A DNA stretch of 64,000 bases, taken from positions 3,313,709 through 3,377,708 of the forward strand of contig NZ_CP092587.1 in the NCBI RefSeq assembly GCF_023920225.1. The letters are read 5' to 3'. Shown here piece by piece: positions 56,097 through 64,000 of this stretch. Within the stretch, counting starts at the first letter, position 1. Every line of letters begins with the position of its first letter. Position numbers and translations under genes: made by a program. The notes beneath the pieces are model-generated. The model was not told the origin of the DNA. It ran no database searches and was given only the letters and a program-made list of their open reading frames with translations. Origin of the DNA: Vibrio gazogenes (GTDB lineage: Bacteria; Pseudomonadota; Gammaproteobacteria; Enterobacterales; Vibrionaceae).

Positions 56097-59000
56097 TCAG
56101 TTGACTGATATCGGTATTGTCGCTTGCACAAAGTGACTTGCGTCAACAGATGACGCTCGGTTTTCGAGACCAATAGTCGGTGGCTCGGTTGGCACAGCGA
56201 AGTCAGGCGCCAAAGTATAGTGTTTCAGCGCCACCATCGGTTGCTCAATGATCTGAACCAGCAACTGTTCAAACCATCTTGCCAGACGCTGAGGTACATA
56301 TCGGGTTGACCGATACGCAATCAGCACTTCCAAAGATTCACCGGGTGTCACAAAAACGGTCAGTGGCAAATGGGTATAGCCCCGGTTTTCCATCGCTGTC
56401 AGTTTCATGCCATGGTAATCAATGCTAAACCAATGATCATAATTTGGATAATTATCAACAGATAACATGGTGTCAAACCAACACGCCTCTCCCGTCATCT
56501 GCTCGATTTCATCCAACCCCAACATATCGTGTTCACATAGATGAATCTGTTCCAATTGAACGTCTTTCAGTTGTTCAATCAATGAGCGATTGGGCTGGAG
56601 TCGCATCCGGACGGGAATCGTATTGGTAAACAGGCCAACATAAGATTCGATGCCTTCGATATCACAAAAACGTCCCGAGACCGGTGAACCAAAAATAACA
56701 TCTTCACATCCGGAGAGCTCACGTAAAATGATTCCCCACACGCCTTGCATCAATGAATTGACGGTTAAACCGTTTTGTTGGCAAAGCGTCATCAGCTTCT
56801 GCGTCATCAGGGACGATAACTGAAAAGATGTATCCTTGACCTGTGCTGACGGTGATTCACCTTGATAGATCAGCGTTGGTTGCGCGCCAGCCAATGCCTG
56901 TGACCACACTTGTCTGGCAACAGATTTATCTCGTGAAGCTAACTGTCTAATCACGCTGGCATAGCGATCCGGATTTTGCGGTGTTGCCAACCCCGCAGCC
57001 TGAACATAAGCCTGAAGTAGATCGCGTAACAAAATCGGCATTGACCATCCGTCAATGACCAAATGGTGTTCAGATAAAAACAGCGTATGCTGATTGTCAT
57101 GGTGATGCACCAATACGGCATAAAGTAATGGCTGGCGGGTATCGTCCATATCAAAGGGACGTGAAATCTCCCGGGACTCAATGGTAGCCAGCATGGCCTC
57201 TTGCTCCTCACTCGGTAATCCATTGAGAGAACAAGTTTCCAGCGGCCATAAACGACTTTCTTGGTTCACAGGATCGACCGTGACTTGAGGCAGCACTTGA
57301 ACTGCTTGATCCAAAATATGAATATCAAAACGGGCCAGTAACTGTGGATGACGTAATACAACACAATCGAGCGCTTGCTGTAGGCGTTGCACATCCATAT
57401 CACCGACAAACTGCATCTTTGTCAGGGCGTTATAGTTGCTCTGCTGACCGCTGGCACGGACATAAGACAGCAGACCATTCTGAACCGGTAAAGTCGGAAT
57501 AATGTCACGAATCGCACCATATTCAGCCGTAAATTGTGCCCGGACATCATCACTTATCAGGATATGCTCTGCGGAAGCATCCGTATGCGGTACTTCAGTG
57601 TGCTGATGATAGTCAATTTGCAACGCAATTTTTTCCAGTGTCTTCTCCACAAAGATATCTTTGACCTTCAAAATGTATCCTTGCTGACGTATCCGGTTGA
57701 CCAAAGCCATTGCCGAGATGCTATCACCACCGAGTGAGAAAAAGTCATCTTCCGCAGAGATCACCGAGACTCCGAATAATGATTGCGCTTCCTGACACAG
57801 AAGTCGTTCGATATCGGTCCGCGGCGAGCGACCAATCTGCCGGGTCACCGACAGCGGCATTGCAGCCAACGCTTTACGATCAATCTTACCGCTCGCATTA
57901 ATTGGCATCTCATCCATAATCTCAATCACCGAAGGCACCATATAATCAGGTAGGACTTGCGCCACAGCAGCCGATAAATGCTTTCCACTAAGTTGACTGG
58001 CATAGTCAGGCGTCAGTACACAAAACCCGATCAAGCGGTGCGTACCAGCAAAAGGTGGGGCGACAACGACAGCCTGAGCGACACCTGGCTGCACTGATAA
58101 TGCATTTTCAACCTCTCCCAGCTCGATCCGATACCCACGGATTTTCACCTGATCATCACAACGTCCGATAAAAGCAAGTTGCCCCTTTTCAGACCACCGC
58201 ACTAAGTCGCCGGTCCGGTACATCACATCACCGGCAACAAATGGATCCGCCACAAAGCGTTCTGCGGTCATCCCGGGTTGATTGAGATATCCCTGTGCCA
58301 TTCCCGCTCCGGCGAGATAAAGCTCTCCGACACACCCTATCGGTACGGGTGTCAGTGTTTCGTCTAATACATAGGTGCGCGTATTGGCGATGGGTCGCCC
58401 GATCACAGGGGTATCATCCACTTTAAAACTGGCACTGACCGCATCAACCGTATATTCCGTTGGCCCATAGAAGTTTTCAACCATCAGCGTGGGGTACTCA
58501 CTTACCTTCTGCCACAACTTATGTGGTATCGCCTCACTTCCGACCAAAACAAGCGTCGGCACATGCGACATGGTCATCAGTCCGGCTTCCAGCATCTGAT
58601 AGAACAACGAAGGAGACAGATCCAAAGCGTCAATGTGATCTTGTTCAACCAGTCGGGTCAGTTCAAATGCATCCCGACGTTGTTCATTTGAATAGAGATA
58701 CAGTGTATGCCCGTGAATCATCCATAAAATTTGTTCCCAAGAGGCATCGAAAGAAAAAGAGGTGGTATGCGCGGCTCGAACTATGGGGCAGTCACGCACC
58801 TGCTTCAACTGCGACAAAGCCCGCTCAAAAATTGTCTGTCGATGAGACAGCGCAAGATTCAGTAACGCACCATGATGGTTTAAAACCCCTTTCGGCTTGC
58901 CGGTCGAACCGGATGTAAAAATAATATAAGCCGTATCCTCTCTTTGCGGTGAAGGATAATCCGAGGGAAAATCGGCATCGGTACACAGCAATGTTTCGAG

Positions 59001-59582
59001 TTGCCACTGTGGTGTGGTGACATGCTGCATTGCTTGTTGCAAACCACACGGTGGATATTCATCAATCAGTACACCACGGGGACATGCCTGTTCCAAAATG
59101 GCCTCAATTCGTTCTTGAGGATAATCCGGATCAATCGGAAGATACACGGCACCACATTTCATCACGGCCAAAAGCGTAATCACCGCAATCCCTGTTCTCG
59201 GTAACGCAACGCCAATGACATCGCCATGTCGGACACCAGCTCGCAGGATGTTCGCAGCAAGTGTATTGACCTGCTCATTCAATTGCGCGAATGTCCATGA
59301 TGTCTGTCTGTCGCACAATGCCAGTCGCGCCGGCCATGATTCAACTTGCTGTCCCAGCAGATCCAGAATGGTTTGGTATTCTGTGGGAAGCGCAAATACA
59401 GCACCGGTAGACCAGGGCGGCATATCGTGTTTCGCCTGCGGAGTGCGTGATGCGAGGTCACTAACCGGGCTCAATGGCAATGTGCCTGACTCCGCATCTT
59501 TGACAAAATCAAGATCTTCAGACGCTCTTGCGGCCTGTGACCATCGTGACATCGACTCATCGATAATATTGCTCATAGACAT
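56097..59582 (-). CDS. Single-module nonribosomal peptide synthetase, A-T-C, no thioesterase
   Basis: 1161 residues from ATG 59582 (GAAGGA upstream). Adenylation ~65-575: [10 protein letters not shown] (~223), NFYGPTEYT (~370), [10 protein letters not shown] (~455), [10 protein letters not shown] (~562). Carrier ~600-665: [13 protein letters not shown] with phosphopantetheine Ser ~621. Condensation ~690-1130: [10 protein letters not shown] with His839/His840/Asp844. No thioesterase or reductase. By eye the specificity residues read D-A-E-D-V-V-F-V-D, which I only tentatively link to a basic amino acid. The terminal C domain could join the loaded residue to a soluble amine or to a partner protein. 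Follows mbtH by 13 bp. Confidence 0.9.
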   Translation of the reverse strand: MSMSNIIDESMSRWSQAARASEDLDFVKDAESGTLPLSPVSDLASRTPQAKHDMPPWSTGAVFALPTEYQTILDLLGQQVESWPARLALCDRQTSWTFAQLNEQVNTLAANILRAGVRHGDVIGVALPRTGIAVITLLAVMKCGAVYLPIDPDYPQERIEAILEQACPRGVLIDEYPPCGLQQAMQHVTTPQWQLETLLCTDADFPSDYPSPQREDTAYIIFTSGSTGKPKGVLNHHGALLNLALSHRQTIFERALSQLKQVRDCPIVRAAHTTSFSFDASWEQILWMIHGHTLYLYSNEQRRDAFELTRLVEQDHIDALDLSPSLFYQMLEAGLMTMSHVPTLVLVGSEAIPHKLWQKVSEYPTLMVENFYGPTEYTVDAVSASFKVDDTPVIGRPIANTRTYVLDETLTPVPIGCVGELYLAGAGMAQGYLNQPGMTAERFVADPFVAGDVMYRTGDLVRWSEKGQLAFIGRCDDQVKIRGYRIELGEVENALSVQPGVAQAVVVAPPFAGTHRLIGFCVLTPDYASQLSGKHLSAAVAQVLPDYMVPSVIEIMDEMPINASGKIDRKALAAMPLSVTRQIGRSPRTDIERLLCQEAQSLFGVSVISAEDDFFSLGGDSISAMALVNRIRQQGYILKVKDIFVEKTLEKIALQIDYHQHTEVPHTDASAEHILISDDVRAQFTAEYGAIRDIIPTLPVQNGLLSYVRASGQQSNYNALTKMQFVGDMDVQRLQQALDCVVLRHPQLLARFDIHILDQAVQVLPQVTVDPVNQESRLWPLETCSLNGLPSEEQEAMLATIESREISRPFDMDDTRQPLLYAVLVHHHDNQHTLFLSEHHLVIDGWSMPILLRDLLQAYVQAAGLATPQNPDRYASVIRQLASRDKSVARQVWSQALAGAQPTLIYQGESPSAQVKDTSFQLSSLMTQKLMTLCQQNGLTVNSLMQGVWGIILRELSGCEDVIFGSPVSGRFCDIEGIESYVGLFTNTIPVRMRLQPNRSLIEQLKDVQLEQIHLCEHDMLGLDEIEQMTGEACWFDTMLSVDNYPNYDHWFSIDYHGMKLTAMENRGYTHLPLTVFVTPGESLEVLIAYRSTRYVPQRLARWFEQLLVQIIEQPMVALKHYTLAPDFAVPTEPPTIGLENRASSVDASHFVQATIPISVN

Positions 59583-59595
59583 AGCGATAATTCCT

Positions 59596-59808
59596 TCATG
59601 AATGAAGCCCGGAGAGATGAATATGTTGCCAGTTTTGTTCGACATAACTGAGACAATCGGATTTATCTTCCGGACCGAAAATCGCTTGCCAACCTTGAGG
59701 AACCGGACTGAATTCCGGCCACAAACTGTACTGACCACGGTCATTGGTCAGGACGAGAAATCGATGATTCACATCATCAAATGGATTGGTATATTTTTTA
59801 TCATTCAT
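59596..59808 (-). CDS. MbtH-like protein
   Basis: 70 residues with the whole family signature: [26 protein letters not shown] in pieces, SPVPQGWQ and the C-terminal helix. MbtH proteins bind and activate adenylation domains. Placed between the PPTase and NRPS genes. Confidence 0.95.
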   Translation of the reverse strand: MNDKKYTNPFDDVNHRFLVLTNDRGQYSLWPEFSPVPQGWQAIFGPEDKSDCLSYVEQNWQHIHLSGLHS

Positions 59809-59859
59809 TATTTTTAAGCCACCCTGCCAACTAAGGGAAATATTGATACTTTGTTTACA

Positions 59860-60549
59860 TCAGGCATCCCGTTCAATCTGTATCAATGTCACGAGTGCGT
59901 CTTCCAGAAACAGATAATGTCCATGACAAAACTGTATTCCGGTCTGTTGCTGGAGTATTGGGGAAAGTTCAAATGTGAAATGTGAATGCTGCGGCTCAAG
60001 GGATATTAATTGCGCATCATGGAAGTCAAGGTAACGTTTTACTAAAGGATAAAGCGCCTTAAACAAGCTCTCTTTGGCCGAAAACATCAGTGACATAAAC
60101 GGTGCTTTATACCAACCGGTGACATCCTGAAGTTTGATTTCCTCAGACGTGACAATCATTCTTCCTATCGACTCGCAGAGCGTTTCATCCATGATGTTTT
60201 CGACATCAACCCCGATGGATAACCGCTCCGCTTTCGTCGCTACAGTAGAGATAGCCGTGTCGTCCGTATGTGAGATGGAGCCGATAAATCCGTCAGGCCA
60301 CACCGGAGAACGATGTTCTCCGATTCCGACCCAAGGTTCAGATGCACCGCGGTGCAGCAAAGCATATTTTGCGGCAACTCTGCCGGCAACAAACTCTGCT
60401 TTTCTTTTAGTGACCGCCCCGAGCAGGGACTCAGGTAAGGTGATGCCTTCTTGTGCCGCGCCAGCCGTATACTTATCACGCACATAGCGATTCATAAAAA
60501 GCGTCTGTCCACCCAAGCATAATTGCTTTTGCCAGATCAGAAATGTCAT
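59860..60549 (-). CDS. 4'-phosphopantetheinyl transferase (EntD/Sfp type)
   Basis: 229 residues from ATG 60549 (GGGAAG upstream). Motifs: FVAGRVAAKYAL, GSISHTDDTAIS, IGVDVENI with Mg-binding Asp, and MFSAKESLFKALYP. It moves phosphopantetheine from CoA to the carrier Ser of the NRPS. First gene of the PPTase-mbtH-NRPS operon; no clear Fur box seen upstream. Confidence 0.92.
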   Translation of the reverse strand: MTFLIWQKQLCLGGQTLFMNRYVRDKYTAGAAQEGITLPESLLGAVTKRKAEFVAGRVAAKYALLHRGASEPWVGIGEHRSPVWPDGFIGSISHTDDTAISTVATKAERLSIGVDVENIMDETLCESIGRMIVTSEEIKLQDVTGWYKAPFMSLMFSAKESLFKALYPLVKRYLDFHDAQLISLEPQHSHFTFELSPILQQQTGIQFCHGHYLFLEDALVTLIQIERDA

Positions 60550-60970
60550 CACTTATCTTCCCTAAACTCGTTCATCATATGTGCAAATCAATTGAAAATA
60601 GGTCTCAAGCAATGAAGTAAGCCGTCCCCATCCGAGCTCTCAACCTTGTCTGCCAAAACAAACATTCATAATTATTTTTCTGAATCTTTCGCGAATACTT
60701 GCTTCACCGTTGCACTGCAACAGCAGTTATTAGCATACAACCAATGCACGTATAAACTCCAATATAAATCCTCTGAACTCGCTGCGAAGATCGCATTATT
60801 TCCTATATTTCTGACTCATATAGTGTTAATTCTCATGATAACAGACCGTTATCAAACGGTTAGCTCATCCATAAGCAAAGTGATGAATAAGAACTATCAA
60901 ACGTCGATTTATTGAGGCCGACACATCATGAATAGACAGGCGGTGAGAACCGCCTGTGGGTGATAGGATT
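60550..60970. other. Intergenic upstream of NRPS operon, with hairpin
   Basis: 421 bp. Should hold the NRPS operon promoter. A 9-bp stem ACAGGCGGT-GAGA-ACCGCCTGT (60936-60957) adjoins the EVE gene and may end its transcript, though no T-run follows. A TTG-started 89-codon ORF in it lacks support. Confidence 0.5.
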
Positions 60971-61423
60971 TCAACGCAGGGAAAGTATTGCCAACCACTC
61001 CGCTTCAGTAACAGGCATAATTGAAAGTCGGTTGCCGCGCTTCACCAGAGGCATCTGCGCCAATTCGGGCATTGCTTTCATCACAGAAAGAGGAATAATC
61101 CGCTCCATTTTGCTGACAAAAGCAACATCAACCATCACCCAACGCGGATTTTCCGGGGTTGATTTGGCGTCGAAAACCTCGCTACCGGGGTCAAACGCAA
61201 AGTGATCAGGATAGGCTTCACGGACTACCTCAGCGATACCGGCCACCCCAACCTGTTTACAGGATGAGTGGTAGATCAGAACCTGATCCCCGAGACGAAC
61301 TTGATCGCGCATCATATTGCGCGCTTGATAGTTTCTGACGCCTTCCCAACAAGCACGCTGCTGAACGCGTAAAGTATCAATTGAAAAAGTATCGGGCTCT
61401 GTTTTAAATAACCAATATGCCAT
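60971..61423 (-). CDS. EVE-domain protein
   Basis: 150 residues from ATG 61423, a single EVE domain of the PUA-like fold: YWLFKTEPDTFSIDTL, CWEGVRNYQARNMMRD, GDQVLIYHSSCKQVGVAGIAEVV, and RWVMVDV. EVE domains bind modified bases in DNA or RNA. Stand-alone forms are common in proteobacteria; role not established. Confidence 0.88.
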   Translation of the reverse strand: MAYWLFKTEPDTFSIDTLRVQQRACWEGVRNYQARNMMRDQVRLGDQVLIYHSSCKQVGVAGIAEVVREAYPDHFAFDPGSEVFDAKSTPENPRWVMVDVAFVSKMERIIPLSVMKAMPELAQMPLVKRGNRLSIMPVTEAEWLAILSLR

Positions 61424-61478
61424 AATGTTATGCTGTGCGAGATGATGTCTAATCAGGTTAAGGTAAGGAAGATATACC

Positions 61479-62492
61479 ATGAAGCCCTTAAAAATTCTAA
61501 TATCCAGCTCATTGATGATACTCCTGCAAGCCTGCACATCATCAATGGTGTCTTCTCCTTCCGATCACGTTGCTCTGGGGCAATCGGCAGAGATTCAGAT
61601 CCCGCGAATCATGTTCCGGGGCCAGATCGTGATCGGCCCTCAGACCAGCTCATTCACCCCCTGCAACAGCAACCAACAATTTCTATTGACGCTATCGGCA
61701 CAACAGTATCAGACACTCAGTCAACAGGTCGCCTCTCCTTATCAATCAATCTATGGCGAAATCATTGGTTTCCTCACTGCGCCAAGTCAGACAGGTTACA
61801 ACGCGGACTTCAGAGCACGACTGATGACCCATCAGATTAACTATGTCTCACAAGATGGTGTCAAAGGTTGTAGTCAGCCCGTACAAAGCACCGAGGCTCA
61901 GGGACAGAAACCGCACTGGCGTGTTCGGATGACGTCACCGGATACTTTGGATGTTAAATTTGGCAAGTCATCACCTCAGCAGTGGCCCGTCAAACTGATG
62001 AACCACACCGAAGAACATCGGGTGTATAAAACACCTCAGGGAACATTGACGCTGTCACCATCATCCTGCCAACTGAGTCATCAGTCTTTATACGGTTGGA
62101 TGGCAACCTTCAACACTCAGAAAGGCAGATATCGGGGTTGTGCCCGACTCGGCAATCAGGACCCGTCCACACCATGGATTGCGACCTATTATGCGAGCTC
62201 AACCCGACAAGACAACTTTTCTGTGACATTAACACTGAAAGCTGCTCACACTGCTCAAACACTTTATCGTTATCAAAACGATCCGGTCCCCATTGTCGAA
62301 ACCGGCTTTTGGCAGGTACTCAATGCCGATCAAATTCAGGTCGTCATGACCCAGCATCAACAGCAATACCTGCTTTCCCAACGGATTTTCACCCGCGAGG
62401 GCGACCGGCTTCACGCCCCCAAAGAACAAGTCGGTCAGCAGATCTACAATATTAATGAGGGCGGGTTAACCTTGTACCGGAGTAAGCCATGA
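61479..62492 (+). CDS. Putative outer lipoprotein, unknown function
   Basis: 337 residues with a lipoprotein signal (ISSSLMILLQAC, lipidated Cys19). The rest is predicted beta-rich, with internal similarity to COG3650-like lipoproteins (GWMATFNTQKGRYRGCARLG, WIATYYASS) and a C-terminal module FYR/LSQRIFTREGDRLHA. No enzyme motif. Its stop overlaps the tapT start by 4 bp. Confidence 0.65.
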   Translation: MKPLKILISSSLMILLQACTSSMVSSPSDHVALGQSAEIQIPRIMFRGQIVIGPQTSSFTPCNSNQQFLLTLSAQQYQTLSQQVASPYQSIYGEIIGFLTAPSQTGYNADFRARLMTHQINYVSQDGVKGCSQPVQSTEAQGQKPHWRVRMTSPDTLDVKFGKSSPQQWPVKLMNHTEEHRVYKTPQGTLTLSPSSCQLSHQSLYGWMATFNTQKGRYRGCARLGNQDPSTPWIATYYASSTRQDNFSVTLTLKAAHTAQTLYRYQNDPVPIVETGFWQVLNADQIQVVMTQHQQQYLLSQRIFTREGDRLHAPKEQVGQQIYNINEGGLTLYRSKP

Positions 62493-63169
62493 ATGTGAGT
62501 CAACAGCCGGAAGAGTCACCGCGCCCATGCCCCGACTGTGGTTTGGTCTATCAATGTATTTGTCAGGCCATTCCCCGTTGTACAAGTGGCATCAAGCTGT
62601 CCTTACTGATTCATGAGCGGGAGATAAACCGGGCCACCAATACCGGACGCTGGCTTGTCCATGCACTGCCGCAGTGTCAGCCATACCTCTGGCAACGCAA
62701 ACAACCCGATGTGCAATTCCAGCAACAGTTGGATGATCCCCGATTCTTTCCGGTGCTGCTATTTCCGGCCCCTCACGCGCTTACAGTAGATGAACTTTGC
62801 GCTCAAATACACTCGGAACACAAACATCAGACTCAGCCGCACAATCATCAAACACAGCAACACCAACTCGTGCCACATTTTATTTTGCTCGACGGAACTT
62901 GGCAGGAAGCGCGGAAAATGGAAAGAAAGAGTGCTTGGCTGGCAACGCTGCCTCGCGTACAGATTACGCCCAATGCGGCCTCATCTTATCGGCTGAGACG
63001 CAACCAACAACCTGACTCACTCTGTACATTGGAAGTGGTCGCCACGCTGCTCGAACAACGCGGTGAGACCAAAGATGCTCAGGCATTAAAAGATTTTTTA
63101 CATCTATTTATGGATGCCTTGCAGGCTGATAAAAACCGGACTCCGGGACGCTGGGACAGTAATCGCTGA
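62489..63169 (+). CDS. tapT: tRNA-uridine aminocarboxypropyltransferase (DTW domain)
   Basis: 226 residues. An N-terminal Cys cluster (CPDCGLVYQCIC) and the DTW-family motif ILLDGTWQEARKMERKS, with SSYRLRRNQQPDSLCTLE at the C-terminal side. TapT adds acp to U47 of tRNAs from SAM. Two DTW paralogues exist in many bacteria, so the exact target is not certain. A His/Gln-rich insert lies at ~110-128. Confidence 0.78.
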   Translation: MNVSQQPEESPRPCPDCGLVYQCICQAIPRCTSGIKLSLLIHEREINRATNTGRWLVHALPQCQPYLWQRKQPDVQFQQQLDDPRFFPVLLFPAPHALTVDELCAQIHSEHKHQTQPHNHQTQQHQLVPHFILLDGTWQEARKMERKSAWLATLPRVQITPNAASSYRLRRNQQPDSLCTLEVVATLLEQRGETKDAQALKDFLHLFMDALQADKNRTPGRWDSNR

Positions 63170-63191
63170 ACACGCAGACCATCACATCACG

Positions 63192-63908
63192 TTACACTAG
63201 TTCTAACAAACTTGATAACTGCTCAATCTCGACATCCGGCAGTAACATCGCTGCCGGTTCAGTGCGAATATTTCGATATTGGTCATTCAACCAGCAGGCC
63301 GCGAATCCATTCATTTTGGCACCATAAACGTCGGTATTCAGATGATCGCCGACATGTAGAATTTGGTAAGCCGGCAGATCGAGTGCGCGTTGCGCTTTGA
63401 TAAACAGATCGGGATAAGGTTTGGAAAAACCATCAGGACCGGCTTGCAACGTTTGCTGAAAATAGTGTCCCAACCCTATTTTATTCGGGTCGACATTACC
63501 ATTGGTCACTGCAATTAACGGGAGTTGTTGACTCAATAAAGTCAGCACACGATGTGTTTCTTCCGGTACTTCTATCTGGTGACGCCAGTAGAACATTTCA
63601 TTGATTGCATCTTCAGCAGCTTTACGCGCATCATCGGTCGAATATCCCAACTGTACCAACCCCTGCATGACCTGCGTATAGCGCCATTGCGTCACATCAT
63701 GCGCTAACTCCGGAGATTGCTGTACAACGTTGGTTTTCAATTGTTTCCACCACTCAATCGGATGCAACGCACTGACCGGATGATTCAAATGCATCCAATC
63801 CAACATTTTACGTTCCAGTTGTCGAATCACGGGGACGTTATCGTAGAGCGTATCGTCCAAATCAAAGGTCATTGCCTGGATCTCAGGGAGAGAGCGGTAA
63901 TAAAACAT
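63192..63908 (-). CDS. yigB: HAD phosphatase YigB (FMN phosphatase)
   Basis: 238 residues, the E. coli length. HAD motifs: MTFDLDDTLYDN, IAVTNGNVDP, LHVGDHLNTDVYGAKMNG. YigB dephosphorylates FMN and other small phosphates. It starts 3 bp after xerC, matching the dapF-xerC-yigB arrangement. Confidence 0.93.
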   Translation of the reverse strand: MFYYRSLPEIQAMTFDLDDTLYDNVPVIRQLERKMLDWMHLNHPVSALHPIEWWKQLKTNVVQQSPELAHDVTQWRYTQVMQGLVQLGYSTDDARKAAEDAINEMFYWRHQIEVPEETHRVLTLLSQQLPLIAVTNGNVDPNKIGLGHYFQQTLQAGPDGFSKPYPDLFIKAQRALDLPAYQILHVGDHLNTDVYGAKMNGFAACWLNDQYRNIRTEPAAMLLPDVEIEQLSSLLELV

Positions 63909-63911
63909 GCG

Positions 63912-64000
63912 CTATGGTTTCCGTTTCTTCTTCGCGCGAGGATGAGCTTGATCATAAGCCTGCGCTAAATGCTGAAAATCGAGATGGGTATATATCTGAG
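63912..64000 (-). CDS. xerC: XerC tyrosine recombinase, C-terminal fragment
   Basis: The minus-strand frame ending at TAG 63912-63914 reads YTHLDFQHLAQAYDQAHPRAKKKRKP, which is the XerC C-terminus after the catalytic Tyr region. The rest lies beyond the window. Confidence 0.9.
   Translation of the reverse strand, partial: QIYTHLDFQHLAQAYDQAHPRAKKKRKP

Noticed and set aside
60646..60915. 89-codon plus-strand ORF upstream of the NRPS operon
   Set aside because: TTG start without a ribosome site, odd composition, and it fills the expected promoter region of the divergent PPTase gene; treated as noncoding.
1..64000. CRISPR array, prophage, insertion sequence or integron attC array
   Set aside because: No regularly spaced identical repeats with unique spacers, no transposase or integrase gene apart from the xerC end, and no paired integron core sites were seen.

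Overview
The window looks like a chromosome segment of a Vibrio species. The backbone genes and their order are typical of Vibrio: fabR/sthA, lexA-dgkA-plsB-ubiA-ubiC, glpG-glpE-rpoH-ftsX-ftsE-ftsY-rsmD, dps/HDOD/rhtB/pldB/yigL, and yigB-xerC. Base composition is in the mid-40s percent GC by eye. I cannot fix the species from the sequence alone.

Region 1 (1-11.4 kb) is the end of a type VI secretion (T6SS) effector island. It holds the tail of a probable VgrG, a DUF4123 adaptor, a 1350-residue LysM-containing effector, and then three tandem units of about 2.2 kb. Each unit begins with the last ~20 codons of the effector gene. The first of these tips is the real 3' end of the effector; the other two are orphan copies. 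After the tip comes a membrane-anchored Sel1-repeat protein (probable immunity protein), a convergent small gene with a strong ribosome binding site, and ~750 bp of hairpin-rich repeated DNA. The immunity paralogues keep conserved ends but differ in an AT-rich C-terminal cassette.

Region 2 (11.4-31.4 kb) is a sulfoquinovose (SQ) catabolic locus. It encodes a LamB-like porin, SQ isomerase (yihS), a free-standing PTS EIIB domain, TRAP permeases, a class II aldolase, sulfolactaldehyde reductase (yihU), an SF kinase (yihV), a DeoR regulator (yihW), an aldose 1-epimerase, a TauE/SafE exporter, glycerol dehydrogenase, dihydroxyacetone kinase, sulfoquinovosidase (yihQ), a TRAP binding protein and a LysR regulator. 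The inferred route is: SQ-glycerol enters by porin and TRAP transporter; YihQ releases SQ and glycerol; SQ goes through YihS, YihV and the aldolase to DHAP plus sulfolactaldehyde; YihU reduces the latter to dihydroxypropanesulfonate, which TauE/SafE may export. GldA and DhaK would turn the released glycerol into DHAP. The class II aldolase in place of the class I YihT, the TRAP importer, the EIIB domain and the glycerol genes distinguish the locus from the E. coli yih cluster.

Region 3 (31.4-56 kb) is conserved backbone: lipid synthesis and its control, SOS repressor, ubiquinone synthesis, GlpG/GlpE, sigma-32, FtsXEY, RsmD and several membrane proteins. Unusual items inside it are a methyltransferase gene behind a near-perfect Fur box, a ~0.7-kb AT-rich stretch ahead of a 26-codon membrane-peptide ORF, and a perfect 30-bp inverted repeat.

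Region 4 (56-60.6 kb) is a small nonribosomal peptide locus: phosphopantetheinyl transferase, MbtH-like protein and one A-T-C synthetase without a thioesterase, inserted in backbone. The window closes with an EVE-domain protein, a lipoprotein, tapT, yigB and the 3' end of xerC.
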